A stretch of 64,000 bases of DNA from Beroe forskalii (lineage: Eukaryota; Ctenophora; Nuda; Beroida; Beroidae): contig WFMF01000083.1 in the NCBI GenBank assembly GCA_011033025.1, positions 496,001 through 560,000 of the forward strand, in the 5' to 3' direction. The position numbers were made by a program, and so were the translations under genes. This document shows positions 46,122 to 61,100 of the stretch, one piece after another; position 1 is the first letter of the stretch, and each line of letters opens with the position of its first letter. The notes under the pieces were generated by a model. That model searched no databases and was not told the origin of the DNA. It was given only the letters and a program-made list of their open reading frames with translations.

Positions 46122-49100
46122 ATGTATAACCAGTGGGGTGCAGCTGGAGGGAACAATCAGAACACCTGGGGCGCTCCCCAACCTCCCAGCAACTTTGGAG
46201 GGGCTCTGCCCCCAAACCCCCCTCCCCCAGTGAGCTACAGCACAGCGCAACCCCCACCTCCTCCTACTTTCGGGGCTGCTCCCCAACCCCCGCCCACCCC
46301 CGCTACCGGACTCAGCAATGAGTTTCTTGTACAATGTTCAGTGTGTGTTATTCCCTTATCGGTATGCCGGCTACATATACTATTCATATTTGTACACGAC
46401 TCATTTCACGTAAAAATGATGAAATTCATGACAGGCTAATTGTATGATTTTAACGATAATAATCACACGTTAATTCTCTTCCACCTTCGAACTGTGTAGA
46501 CTTTACAGTGTAGTGTGTAGTGACAAGTGTATATACTGTTAAGTGTACAGTGCAGACTTGACCAGGTTATGTCACAGTACGTTACAACCCGTCCTAACCC
46601 CAGATGCAGGTGCCGCTGTAGCCGGGGGAATGGACTACGGGGCAGCGTACGTTAAGAAGTACATGGAGATGTACGGGCAGATGGTGGGGTCCATGATGCC
46701 CCCCGCGCCCCCTCCTGGGGACATGAAACCGGCTCCCCCTCGCAGCCCCCCTCCTCCGCCCCCTCCACCCCCGCCCCCGGACGAAGGTACAATTTACATT
46801 CTCTTTTTTACCCAATGATATATAAGAACTTATCAAACCCATTCCAGAGTAGGCGTTTTACGTTTATATCTTAAATGATCTGAGTTCAGTGATTATTTGA
46901 ATTTATTTTGTTATCCGTGCAGAAGAAGTAAAGCCTGAGCCACCAGACTCCCCTGCGAAAGGACCTTTCATGAAGCCTTCAGAAGAGAATAACATGCGAC
47001 TTCTCGGTCCTAATGAGACCAAAAGAGAATGCCTCTGAGTTCGAATGAGGTTATTGCCATTTCTACATCCCAGCATCAAGATTTTATGAATGAATGTGAA
47101 GAAAGCTTCAAAAAAGCTTCTGTTATCCAGGATATCTTTCACCCTTAGTGACCTATATTATCTTTCAGATATATGCATTTAAAACTTTATGATTACTTTG
47201 ATCTCAGAGAATCTCCCATGGACCTGAGCAATGACCAGCAACCTCCTCAAAGCGGATTTAATGATCCGAGCAATCCTCTGGGAAAGAGGAGGAACACTGA
47301 ACAGGACCCACAACAGCATCCCAAGGTACAGACTTCATTTCAGTACAATGTGCATCAAGGAGCTCAAAACTTTCAACTGGATTTATTAACTTCCTACTGG
47401 ATGTAAACGGGGGAGGGCGCTTTTGTTATATATTTAAATAAGTAAATAAATACTGCAATTCGTTTCAGAGAGGTAACTTCGGTCAGATGGGAGAACAAGG
47501 AGCACAAGGGTGGCAAGGACAGCAAGTTGACAATTCTTCTTATCCGGCCCCTCCTGATCATTATCCAAGAGAGCAGGGAGATCAGATGCCTCCAAATAGG
47601 TCGTTTGATGAGCACCGCGGCAGACCCCCAGTGCCTAATGAGGGGTATGGGGAACCAAACCATCAGTTGGGTGCCCCACAGCAGCGAGTAAAAGAGGATG
47701 AACATTATGGAGACCATCATCAAAGAGGGCCGCCTGATCACAGAGGCGTACAGGACGAAAGGAAACCGCCAAGTTACGGAGATTCGCAAGGTCCACACGG
47801 CCCCCAAGACCAACATGGCCCCCAAGAAATGTGGGGCTCACAAGATCAATGGGGCTCACAAGATCAATGGGGTTCTCAAGATCAATGGGGCTCACAAGAT
47901 CAAACAGGCCACCCTGAACAAAGATCCACACCAGACCAAAGAGGCCCGCAAGACCAAAGGGGCCCTCCTGATAATAGAGGCCCGCCTGATCATAGAGGCC
48001 CGCCTGACCATAGAGGCCCGCCAGATCAAAGAGGCCCGCACGACCATAGAGGCCCGCCTGACCAGAGAGGCCCGCCAGATCAAAGAGGCCCGCACGACCA
48101 TAGAGGCCCGCCTGAACATAGAGGCCCGCCTGACCATAGAGGCCCGCCTGACCATAGAGGCCCGCCAAAGGAAGAAGGTTACAATCAATATGGAGGTGAT
48201 CATTATGGCAGTGTCGAGGATGATAGCTACGATGCCAGCTACGGTGGATACCAAGCTGAATCTTATGAAGAGTACCCTAGTCCTAGAAACCCTAACGGAC
48301 CCCCACCACGGGGGTATGATGGACGAGGCCCTCGCCCACAAGATGCAGCCTACCGACCCCGGGGACCACACGAGCCCCACCTAAGACAGCGAGGTCCTCG
48401 CGACCCTAACATGAGGCACCCGCGGGCTGGGTTCGAGGAGCGAGTCAGGGCCCCACCGCCTCACAGAATGGACAGTCCCAGACCTCGAGCGCCTCCTCCC
48501 AGGTTTGAAGCACGAGGCCCCCCTCCCAGAGGATACCGAGCTCCTAGACCTGAAGATGAATATGGAGAGGAGGAAGTGGAAGTACCAGTTCCTAGGGGGC
48601 CTAGAGGACCACCACCAAGAGGGGCAAGGCCACCCCCACCCACTGGCACCATGCCAAGAGGAGCTCGTCCTGGTGGACCTAGGGGGCCAGCAGGACCCAG
48701 GGCACCAGCAGGACCAAGGGGACCAGCAGGACCCAGGGGACCAGCAGGTCCTAGGGGGCCAGGTGGGCCCAGAGTGCCTGGTGGACCCCGAGGGTCATTT
48801 GGACCTAGAGGGCCCAGTGGACCTAGAGGCCCAGGAGGGCCGCGAGGAGCAGCTCAACCCAGAGGGCCACCACCAAGAGGCCCCAGGCCTGATAATAGGG
48901 CCGGGTCTGAGGACGGATTCCGTGCAGCTCCAGCCAGACAGCTCCCTGAGGGATGGGAACCCCACGCTGCTACTCCGCCTCCTGACTCTAAACCAGACAT
49001 TCAACCTGATAGGTCGCCTTCAATGTCCAAAGACGAGATGCTGAAGAAGAACATCCAGTCTTCTCTGGGTTAGTCATGTCCAGAATTATATCCAGATTTA

Positions 49101-52100
49101 ATTGTTTACCATACGAACATCTATGTGCGACACGTGATTCGATGAAACTATCTAAGTACCATTTCATATCCCCGTATTTTGACTTGAGCTCTTGACCTTT
49201 CTAAATAAAACTGTTTAGTGTGTAACGAGCATTTGATATTCCCGTTTTACTTCTAACTCCGTTCTAAATCACAGAAAAGTCTGTTGAAGAACTGGAGTAC
49301 AGAGACCTGATCAAAACTGGCTTGCCGGTATCCTTCGGGAGTACGCATGTGGTTTTATCAGAGATGGTGTCTGAATTCAGGAATAACAAATGTTCAGTGG
49401 TAAGTGTTAGTCAATGGTTTTCCTTTTTTTGCTCAGCATTTATTTTACAGATCAATGTTATCATGTAATGTCACTATTTAAAAAGTTATTTTGCAAAATT
49501 CAGCTGTCGTCCGATTCAATTATCCTGGTATCGGCAGACCAAGAATCATACTTCATAGGAAAGATTTGATTTTAACCCCATCTCTTTCAGCCTGAAGGCC
49601 CACGATGCAACTTGGAGTATGTAGAAAAGAAAGTGCCAGAAGTACCTACTGAAGCACCGGAGCTTGGACTCTGGAAACCAGTCGACCCAGAAGGTATGCG
49701 AGGAATTTTATTGCTTTAGAATACTTTTGTTAGTTAATTTCATCAAATATTACATCTCGATGTATGATCGTGAGACTGTGCGATCCAACAGTACTGATCA
49801 TCGATTAGAATCAGCCCGACATGTATGTATCATTGTATCCCACGGCCCACGCCATGGTTTCCCTAGTCTAAGGTAGGTACGTCCTACAAATACTTGTATA
49901 CATACGAAATGAAAATTGATGAATCTGGCAATTACTTTCGTACCTTAATACGGACATCGTATTGTTGCAGTGAACAATATCAAAAGCGGGTCACTAGTAC
50001 ATCGGCAAAAATGTTCATTGTTATGCTTTGAATACTGAATAAGGAGAAATTGAGACTCTCAAAGGTCTTCGTGATTATTCAGTAAGGACAAATCAAATCC
50101 TTTACAAATCGAATGAAATTGATGTTCCATATAGACTTGCTGTAGTTCCGAGAAAAAGGGTGGTACAAATAAGTGTAAATGTGGCAAATTTGAAATTTAA
50201 GTTTGGTTTGCGTAGCGCGCGATGCAAATTTAGAGAAAAAACAGCATAGCATTCCACATTTGCTTTATGCGCGCGGCGCGCGCGCCACTTGGCTGAGCGT
50301 TATTTCCGTAACAGCTTTTGACCAATCCGAGTCACGGGCGTCACCATAAAACCACCCCCGAATCCCTCACACCCCATGGTAACCCCTCCTGTTGCGATCA
50401 TCTTACCCGCTTGATAGGATTGGCGAACCTCGCGTTTGGACGGTATTGATTCACTTTTAAGGCACTGTTTATCACTCCAGTGGTCCCCGTTGGTAACCCC
50501 TATGTTGCGTTTCTGAATCTTGCCGTTTAGGATTGCTGGAACCTCGCTAGCCGTTTGTATTTGGACAGGTATTGATTCAATTTTGCAAAGTGCAATAATT
50601 TTATTAGCGTTGACCATTTCTCCCAAGTGGTACATTGCAAAAACGTTTAAATGCAAAATGTCAAAGGTTTCCATGGAGTAATGACGTAAGCTAGTAGAGA
50701 GAAATTGATAAATACTGATCTGAAATCAGAATCATTTAATTTCCAAACGATCAAGACCAATTTTGCAAATATCTAGTGAGTACCAAAAGCATTGGGTTAA
50801 AATGCAAATTACTAGCTCACATATCATTACGTCATTTTACTGAGTACAGTGCTCGTGCCTTGACATTATAATTGTATTTCACATAATAGCAGACAGTAGA
50901 TTATCGTATAAAATAATTGCAAACAAATTTATAGATTTTGCTAGAGCGTAGTCATTAAATGTTGCGTGTCAGTTGTATGTTCAACCAATAACCTCAGAAT
51001 GTATGACTATGATGAATGATATATTATCACAAGAACATTGTTCATGTTGAATTTTTCCACGTAACGTTTAAATTTAATAGAGTAGCTCTGAAAAAATCTT
51101 GATGAATACTCATCATAGAAATGATCCGAAATTTAATTTCAGTTCCATTTTTCCGCAGCGAGATGATATAATAATTATGCCAAAATTAAAATGTTTAAAA
51201 ATTAATGCTTACTGCTACTGTATTATCATCTTGAATTTTCCACGAATTCGAAAGAATAAATGAATTCCTACGAAATCAGTCCAAGCAGAGGTGATAGAAT
51301 TTCTCAAATTTACCATTTGCCATTTATCACGGCGATTTGTGGTGTATTGGTATCTATAGACCGACTTTCTGGTCGTATTTAAAGAACACGTTTGACTTAT
51401 CGGTGACTATTGTGTGTAGTGATAACAATTGTTATCTTTATAAGATACTGCTCACCACAAAGCAACGAAATTGACCAACACTATCCATAAACCTTATATC
51501 TGATTATTAAAAACGATCACAATTGATAAAGTATGTATGGAATTCGAAATTTCATTTCGGTGCAAGTGCTGATAATTGGGGGGGGGGGGACCGATCTAAG
51601 CGTAGAGGACCCTCTTACTCGACAACCATTGGAAGAATAAGTTCTGTTAATTGAACACTCCCAAATCACTGGGCGACCCATACCAGACTTTCTAAGGGGG
51701 TGGAAATGGCCCATCCAGGAACAATTCGCCAGACAATTCTAATTATATCAGAGTTTTCCTTAATTTTCTATCATCGTATCAGAGTTGTGAGAGATTTTCT
51801 CGATCCGAGAACCATCTTCCCGATTCTTAAAATCTATCTGGTAGCAGAATTTACTGCTTTTATTCACAACAACTTATTTACAACAACTGGTTCAATTAAA
51901 TTTATATCAAAAATTTCAATAATTAACTACATGAAAACTGAAATCCGCTTGATTGAAATGGGCGTAGAAGCCCATTTTGTAAAATGCATAATTGATTAAG
52001 CGGATGATTTGTTGTGATGCGGGATAATTTGTTTGTCGTGCGTGTTTGCGCAATGTTTGATACAAATGAACCTATTAAGAGGCGCCAGTAGTTTTGAAAG

Positions 52101-55100
52101 CAGCACCATTGAATAGGAAAAGGCCTATGCTTATCACAGAAATGCTTTCACCATGATTGTTTATAGATCGGCGATCATCGGCGATCATATTTTTCAATTA
52201 ATCGTAGAATATGACTATGATTTACGATTAAAACCAAACCCTCAGTTTCAATTGGTACTGGTTACCTTTCAGAATCGCCACAATTAAAGCCATAGCCATT
52301 TAATTGCAGGGGAATGCTACAACTTGGAGGATCACTTTGGAAGTTTCAACATCTTGAATATCTGATAACATTTGATAGTTCTCTAGATAAATCTCTACAA
52401 TTTAACAATCCAATTATACTATTCGTGTGCGCGGTGAAAATCTAAAGCAAGTTTGAAATGATTGAGTTACACCCAGCACCCATAACACAAATACTCCATC
52501 AATTTCTTAAATAGATGTCAGTATCGAATTCTGCGCAGTGTTCGTTTTTTCATAAAATTACCATTTTGTGAAGAACATAATCTGATGATTTGCGGAAATA
52601 TAATTGAGGGTCTCTTTCTTTCGATGTTGAAATTTTCTTTGATTGAATTGAGATGAAATTAATAACAATAAATAATAATAACCTGCAATAACGCTGAAAC
52701 CTGGAAATGAAACATTTTATGCGCATGCAGTTTGTGCTCATGTATACAATTTAAAGTGCAAGAAATTAGAATTTAAGAGGCCGAATGTTCGGCAGTATTT
52801 CCCATTCACCGTCATTCTGGCTACAAGGATCACCTGGGCCGGGAGAATAGGGATCCAGCGCCGGGGCGTATGTCTGAATCTCAGAACCATCCCCCACCCC
52901 CATTTTGGTAGGAGTCCAGATGTATCCACATTTTATTAACTACGCTGATTCTTGGGATTCTTGGGGGTTCGATAAATTCGCGCCAATCTCGCAGAGTGCG
53001 ACAATTGATGATTTTTGATGTAAATCTTTAGCATGCGTCTCAATTCATCCTCAATTATATATTTGTAGTAATTTATCGCCGTACTGTTTATCGCTGTACA
53101 AACTATCGCTATACGGTTAGATGGTATATCTCAGGTCTAATCGTCTAGTTTATCGCAAATCACATGAAAATCTGTTCGATTGAATAACCTCGCATGCCTT
53201 CAGAATTAAGGGGGATTGTGAGGAGTTTTTCACATGTACAATTTATACATTCTGGGGATGAGGTGTGCATTGTACATTATCATCAAAAGAAACATATTAA
53301 ATAAGATTTTCAAAGATTTATATAAACTGACAATTTCAGCACCGGCATTGAAGAAGTCTAAAACTAATACCCAAACTCAATGCTTACCGTTTCAGAGGAA
53401 AGGAAGATCAAACAGCAGAAGCGAGTTATCCAAGCTCCTGCTGATTTGATCCAACAGAAGCAGGATGAGGAAAAACGTGCAGGTGGTTTGTACTATACAT
53501 CTATACATTGTACTATACATTGTACAATGTACTATACATCTATGCATTAGTCATTACACAATGTACCATACAGCTATACATTGTACAATGTACTATACCT
53601 TGGTTTTTTAATTAAACACAGGGAAAACTAGTATTCCGATCCAGTTGAATTACGCGATTTAATATTTGTACTATCCTCCAACAAATATATCTCTACTTCA
53701 CAAATGTGTGTTTGTGAAGATCGCTTGATTGACGGAGGTTTCGCTAAAGACGTGCAGTTTTTATGACATTGACAATCAGCGCGCGAGTTTAACGTTGACT
53801 AGCGCGCTTATTGTTCACTGCCATAATGCCAAAATGAATTTTAATTTGGATCCTAATTATAATAAGTCCTTTAATGACTAGAGTTAAACTTAATTGACCC
53901 TCGCAAAACCTTTTTTGCGTCTAATTTCAGCATTTTTTCTTAATTTCTGCATCTATCATCCTGTCTAAACTTTACTGTTTTGCTGTACCAGGCAAGGACC
54001 AGCCTCCGCCAGGACCAAGACGAGACATCCGTCCCCCAGCTGACCTGGTCTCTCCTGAGAGCCAGTCTCCCCGCCCTATGGCTCCTAGGCGAAACATCCA
54101 GCCCCCGGCTGACTTGGCACCGGGGCCACCCCCTAGCGATGGGGTGCCTCCCCCGCGGAGGGTGATCAGACCCCCACCTGACCTGGCCCCGGGGCGATCT
54201 CCCAGTGATGGGACGCCCCCTCAGAGGGTGATAAGACCCCCGCCTGACCTAGCCCCGGGGCGACCCCTCAGTGATGGGGCGCCTCCCCCTCAGAGGGTGA
54301 TCAGACCCCCGGCTGATCTTAGGGGCAGTCCCCCCAGGAGAGTGATACGACCACCTCCTGATCTGGCTGGTAAGAGGGTCATAAGACCCCCGGCAGACTT
54401 AGTGGCACCTGAAGCACCCTACCAGGACGCTAGACCACCTTACCAGAGGGAGGACGCTACACCACCCTACCATAGAGGGGAGCCTGAGCCTCCTTACCAG
54501 AGGGCTGAACCTCCCTATAAGAGAGGTGAACCAGGACCACAGGGGTAAGTGAGCTCGGCAGAATGGAATGTGGTTTTTGTTTACAAATCAAGAATTTGAA
54601 GAATGAAAAATTTGATATGATTAATCTTGGTGGTCTCCATCATAAGACCATGCCATCAATTCCATATGTTCTCTCATTCCAATATAATACCATTCACCAC
54701 CTCCCCTCTTTCAGCCCTCCATCGAGGCCCCCATTCGGAGATTCCCGGCCTCCCTATGACGACGCCGGACCAGGTCGCCGCGGACCACCCCCGCCAGCAG
54801 AAGAAAGACGACCCCCATACCCCCGGGAGGAGAGACCGATGTACGGTGAGCGGCGGGTTCGACCCTCATACGGGGAAGAGAGAGCACCGTACGGTATGTC
54901 GCCCTGGCAACAGGAAGGTAAGGACCACAGGTCGGAGCACCGAGCCCCTCCCCCGTTCGATGACCGGGGCGCTCCCCCCTCCTACAGAGAAGAGAGGGGG
55001 CGAGCTCCCCCTCCTCCTGCCCGCTATGAGGAGGAGAGGGGCTACCACCCCCACCCCGGAGAGAGTAGGTTTGAGGAGGCGAGGGGAGGACATCCCCACC

Positions 55101-58100
55101 ACCATCATCATCCCGCTGAACCCCCGCACCGACCCCATGATTTTGAAAGGAATAGTTCTAGGTCCTCCCATCCTGAACACGCTGACGGACTCGCTGAACA
55201 TCAGCCCAATGTTCAAGACGTTTTAAGTAAAGTCATGCAAGCCGCGAAAGCCGGAGAAATTCCTGGTCTGACTCTGCCGCACGCCGAAGGTGGGCATTAG
55301 ATTCGTGATATTAGCCGCAATATTTCTTAAATTATTAATGTTATAAGGTGGCAGTTCGAACTGCAGTTTTGTGTGTGCGGCGTTATTTATATGTCTTCAC
55401 TCCGCGCAAACTTACGTCGCGCACACAAAACTGCAGTTCGAACTGTCACCGATAGTAACTGTTTTATGCTACTTTATTTGGAGTTTATTTCTGGTTTTAT
55501 CACCACTTGGAAGAGTTAATGGTTAAAATTTTCCTCATCATGTGTCAAAAGACATTGGGGCAGGGGGCTGGCTAGTTGGTAAGTACGACGGGAGCCCCGA
55601 AAAACGCAAATTAAAGGCCCCACATACCCTGGAGACTTCTAATATTGGGTAAAATCTCAATGTTTGGGCTCCATCATACTTCTCGAGGGCTATGATTGGA
55701 TGAAAGCCCATGTCTAAGAGACTACAGGCTCTGGCAATATAAGCATCTTAATATTGAGTTTGTAGCCCATGTGGCATGTATCCAAAACAGATACATGTAT
55801 ACATGGGCTCCCCCAACTTGCCAGCCCCATTATTTAATCCCATTAACGGCATCCAACTTTTTCCTCTTTTCGTTTTTGTTTCACATTTTTCGACGTTCTT
55901 TTGTCCAAGAAATATTTTTCTGCTACATCCGGACAACTATAGCAATGTATTGCTTTTGTTCATCGATTCTTTCTAGAGTCATGATACATAAATACCATTT
56001 CTGACATCGAAGCCCTTCAATCTATCATGATGTCTATGGAGATCATGATCTATTTTATTCATGGACTGATTGAGTATATCACTGGTTTTTTGCAAGGGGA
56101 ATTTTTGGATATTGACTGTGAAAACTGCATAAAATTGCATAATGTTGGGGAATGGCCAGCTCCCGTGTTAAATTGGTCTGCCATAATGTTATCAATATTA
56201 ATTTTATCAAAATTTTCGACAGTTTTATGTTTGACTGAGTTATAATATAGGCTTATTTCTTCGCCACCATATTGTAGTGCTGCTTGTTGAAAATTGTTGG
56301 CTCCTTTCTACGTTTTAAGTGTTTATAATTCTATTGAGCTTTCATGTTACTCATATAGAATGCTAAATATTTTTAAATAATCAGACCAGTTGTTTCTGTT
56401 TGACCAATCTGTCTTTTTCAGCTCAGCATGTTTTGGATGAATTAGTTGCGGGAACAGTCAACCAGCTGTCCAATGAGATATCGGAGCACATTACGCATGC
56501 CCTGCTCTCTGGCATCACAAGTGACAAGGAGGAGGAGGGGAGACGGGGGGAAGCAGACCACTCTAGACATGATCGCCGAGACTCAGACAGTTCGAGACAC
56601 GACCACCGAGCCGGTGGGAGCCGGAGTTCCGACCATCACCGGTCATCACGGACGGAACGGAGCCGAAGTCCAGCTCCACCGGAAGGTGGGAGATCGTCTT
56701 CTTCTTCCTCAAGAGGAGGAGGATTGAGAGACTCTCAGGAGAGAAGGGAGAGAGATTCTCAGGAGAGAAGAGAAAGGGGTGACCAGGCATCCTTCTCATC
56801 AAGGTGGGTTAGGGAAGGGGGTGTTAAATGGGGTCTTGCTAAACATATTGAGAGCTATGATTGTTGCTATGGAATTGTTTCTGCGGTTTCTCCAATTTAT
56901 GCTAGTACTGTCGAATTAGAAACTCTTGCTGCTCTTATGATATATTTTCCGATGACTACAATTACTTAGACTCCTCAACTGCAGGACCTCTCAAGAGACC
57001 GGTAGAGATCCGCCGTCCAACCCGCCACGACCACCACCTGACATGTCTAACAGACCACCCTACACCCATTTCCAGCCCTCCTCTCGACCCCCTCCCCCAC
57101 CTGGCCCTCCTCCTGGTCCCCCTCAAAGACCCCCAGTAGTCAGACACAAACCTGCCCCTGCCCCCAAAGTCCCTGCCGAGGAGATACTCTTCCCTCCTGG
57201 AAGAAATAAACGCCCTGATAAGGTACTTTACTCTTCCTAAGCATGATTAATTAATTTATAAGGATCTGAGTAACTAATGAACGTCATTCCTAAAATCCTC
57301 CATCCTTCTAAAATGCATATTTTGCCTTTCTTTTCTCCTGCTTACGACAAAGACTCCTCCCTTCAAATTTGGGTATAATGATCAACTTTAAACGCTGAGA
57401 AACAAGCTTAAACTTGAAATCTTTGCTTTCAGATCGTGGTTATAATCCGAGGTTTGCCAGGCAGTGGTAAATCCCCTCTTGCAAAGAAAATCAAGGACAT
57501 TGAAGCAGAGAACGGGGCTTCGGCACCCCGAATCCTGTCGATTGATGATTATTTTCTTAATGATGTGAGTTGTACTTGAATTGTTTGCGTGGCAATAATT
57601 TTAGGTGGACTGGCGGTTGCGACTTCACTGTTTTGGTTCGGAATGGTGATTTGAAGATGTCTATGCACCTATTATTGGTGCTAACAGTGTATTTTGTAGC
57701 GCATCAGGATACTGGTGAGTTGTTTGACAGAATTTACAGTAATGATAACAAAGATAATGTAACGTCAGACCAGCACTCATTACCAAAACCATACCCTTAT
57801 AGCAATGATTGGTATGTGTATCTTACTATGAAAATTAAAGAGCCTTCCCACGAATTATTTTACGGTCGAAGGTTTTTTTACTGCAGTCGCGAATATCTCA
57901 ACGAACAAGTTCCTTGCCCATATTATGTGTGCACATGGATCGATTGTTAAAAGTGCGTTAAAATACTGGAATTTTAACAGAAATTGTGAAAATAAAATTG
58001 CGCGCGCAGTGTAAAATGCGCGTCTTTATGATCAATCCCTTCATCGATCGATACATGTGCTCACATATGGGCCGGGGAGACGTTGCAATGTAAACCACTC

Positions 58101-61100
58101 ACTAGGTGGTAACTCATTCTAGGTAGTAACGGATTGTCCCCAACTGCGTGAGTGACTCACTCATTTTAATAGTTACCTCAGGTAGAAGGTTTAACCTTGC
58201 CTTGCTCAAATAACTCACAATAATTAAAATAACAAAGTCGCAATGACGATTTACTTCAAACTTGTGCATGTTCAAGTGGATGGATGTGTTACGGGTGTAA
58301 CTCAATCATTTCATCCTCCCCGACGCTATATACAATACATCAATAATAATTCATATTGATCGCTATAATTTTGTTTGCCGATCAAAATCGGAAAACTTTC
58401 AACAATTCAATGGCATTAATATTTTTTCAATAGTTTATGTTTCTCGGTACGATCAACTTGCGACGATCAATTGGATTGGAACGTCAACAAATCAGTCCAA
58501 AAATTTGTTCAAGATGATTGATAACACATCGAAAATTCAAAGGTTTTTGCTTGCGGCTTGCTTCAAAGAATATTGACGTAGAAAAGTAATTATCCAGAGC
58601 TAATTGACCTTGCAATCAAGAAATTTCTAATTTATCACCGCGGCCAGTTAACCCCAACATAGGCTCTTTGTTGTGGTAAAATGCGCAATTCATCGTCATG
58701 TACCTACCGATTTCTGGTACACTTTCCAGAAATTATCTGTTTCACAGTAAATAACAATAAAACAGTAGGTGTGCTACCTCTACGGAGCACAAAAACAAAC
58801 AATACTCCCCATGAAATTACTTCACATCACACACTATTCGTATTTCTTTTTTTCGTATCCTTCATTGCTCCCCCGCCCCTGTCAATGAAAGCGCTGACCA
58901 ATAACCCTAGCGGGTAACATAAAATTGTTAATTGACTCATCCCAACCCTTTCTTGGAGTAACCCATAGCATATGTGTGCACACAGATCGATCGATTATTA
59001 AACGCGTAAAAAATACTTTAATTTTTACATCAATTCAATGAAAAGTAATTTGTGCGCATCGTAAAATGCGCGTCTATATCATTCCCTGTATGTATACACA
59101 TGTGTTACACATATGGGTTACACTCCCCTGTAACTCGAAACTGTATGAGAAATAGTGTGGTTCGGTGTCGGCGAGGGGGGGGGGGTAAAATAGGGATCAA
59201 ATCCAGACTATAGATTGCATACCGATTGCTTTCGCAGGATTTTTTTTTGGTTTTGAGTATACTTTAAAAAATATACTTAAAGAATAAATCATTGTCACAA
59301 CTTCTTTTTAACAAGGTGGAGTTGGAGCAATGAATATCACATATTTAGATAATCTATCGCCGTTTTCCTACAAACCATCATAACTCTACCAATCTGCAAC
59401 CTTTGGATAAACTAACACACATATTGGGAACTCACCCTGCTTTTCTCCCCTCACCCCTCCTCTATCCCCTCACCCCTCCTCCTCCTCCTCCTCCTCCCCT
59501 CACCTTTCCTCCCCTCACCCCTCCTCCTCCTCCTCCCCTCACCTTTTCTCCCTCATCCTCACCCCTCCTCCTCCTCCCTCCTCCTCCCTCCTCCCCCACC
59601 CTTCCTCTCCCCTCACCCCTCCTCCTCCCCTCACCCTTCCTCCCCCCTCACCCTTCCTCTCCTCACCCTCCTCCTCCCTCACCCTGCTTTTCCCTCACCT
59701 TCCTTCCCACCCTCCTCCCTTACCCTCCTCCTCCCTCACCTTTTCTCCCTCATCCTCAGGTAAACGAGTACGAATACGAGGCAGAGTTGGAGGAGAGCTA
59801 TCGGACCAGCATGGTGAAAGCCTTCCAACGGACACTCTCAGATGGGTGGTTCAAGTTCATCATAATAGGTGGGTGGTTCAAATTCATCTTTATAGGTGCA
59901 GGTGGGTGGTCCAAATTCTGCATCATACATATGTGGTTGAAAGCCATTATTCAGGTGGGTGGTTCAACTTCTGCGTCATAGGTGGGTGAGTGTGTGGCCA
60001 ATTTCACGATTTATAATCATAGCGTCTTGGAAAGGCAAACTTTTGGGCTAGAATAGATTTAAATTGTGCCATAAATGACCCTCCCTCAGATGCGGTGAAT
60101 TCGCAGACAGACCACTATTCTGGGATTTGGAGTGCTGCCAAGTTGGCTGGATTCCAAGTCTACATAGCGGAGATAAACAGCTTCCCAGACCACTGCGCTG
60201 CAAGTAGTATGCACAAGCGTTCCTTGCAGGAAATCACTGAGGTTTGTTAATCCAAAGAACTGGTTGAAAGAATTGGTTGAACTGGTTGAAAGAATGGTAT
60301 TTTTCCATCTTCATGATTCAAATTAATTATGTTTTGTTGAACTAATCGTTGCGTTTGATTCAGTTTAAGTCTTAACTCTATAAGTATGACCTTCCTACAC
60401 ATATGATCATATTTCAAGTCCAATATCATATATATCAAGGCCATATATTTTCAGATACGCAGCACCTGGGAAGAATCCCCTCCCAATTACATAAAGCTGG
60501 ATCTGAGAGGTGTCATACAGGGCAACGAGATCGAAGAGGTACGTCCGATCACTATACATGTGTATTATAGCCAGCTAGCTGTAATCTCATAGAAACCCCT
60601 TTTATTTTCACCCCTACCCTTTTCATTTCTGCCCCTTTTATTACTGCCTCTTTCATTTTCGCCCCTTCCATTTCCACCCCTACCCCTTTTATTTCTGTCC
60701 TTTTTATTTCCACCTCTTATTTCCACCTTCCTTGTCCATTTTCCACCTCTTTTTCTACTTTTCCTGTCTATTTCCTCCATACGCCTGCTCTAAACTCCTT
60801 ACAACACTCCTGTTTCTCAGGTGGAGATGGGGGACAGTGACTCAGACAGCGAAACTCCAGCACAACCATCCACCTCAAAACCTTCCGTTATGAGTCAATA
60901 AACTTTATGTGTGTACGTGGACTGATCGATAAAAAAGCGAAAGTTTCGACAGAAATTGTATGGAAAGTAAATTACGCGCACTGTAAAATGTGTTATTCGT
61001 GTCTACTGTCTTTATGAATCCTTTCATCGAGTTAGACAGTGCGTGAAATCAACCCGGAGCGAGCCTTGAGAACGCCCCTGAAATTCCCACATGACCAATA

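Noticed and set aside
47635-48380. Long ORFs antisense or in other frames over YLPM1 exon 5
   Set aside because: Shadow frames of the GPPDHR repeat; the plus frame matches the spliced gene.
51700-51999. 99-residue ORF in YLPM1 intron 7
   Set aside because: No motif, AT-rich composition, no splice or promoter support.
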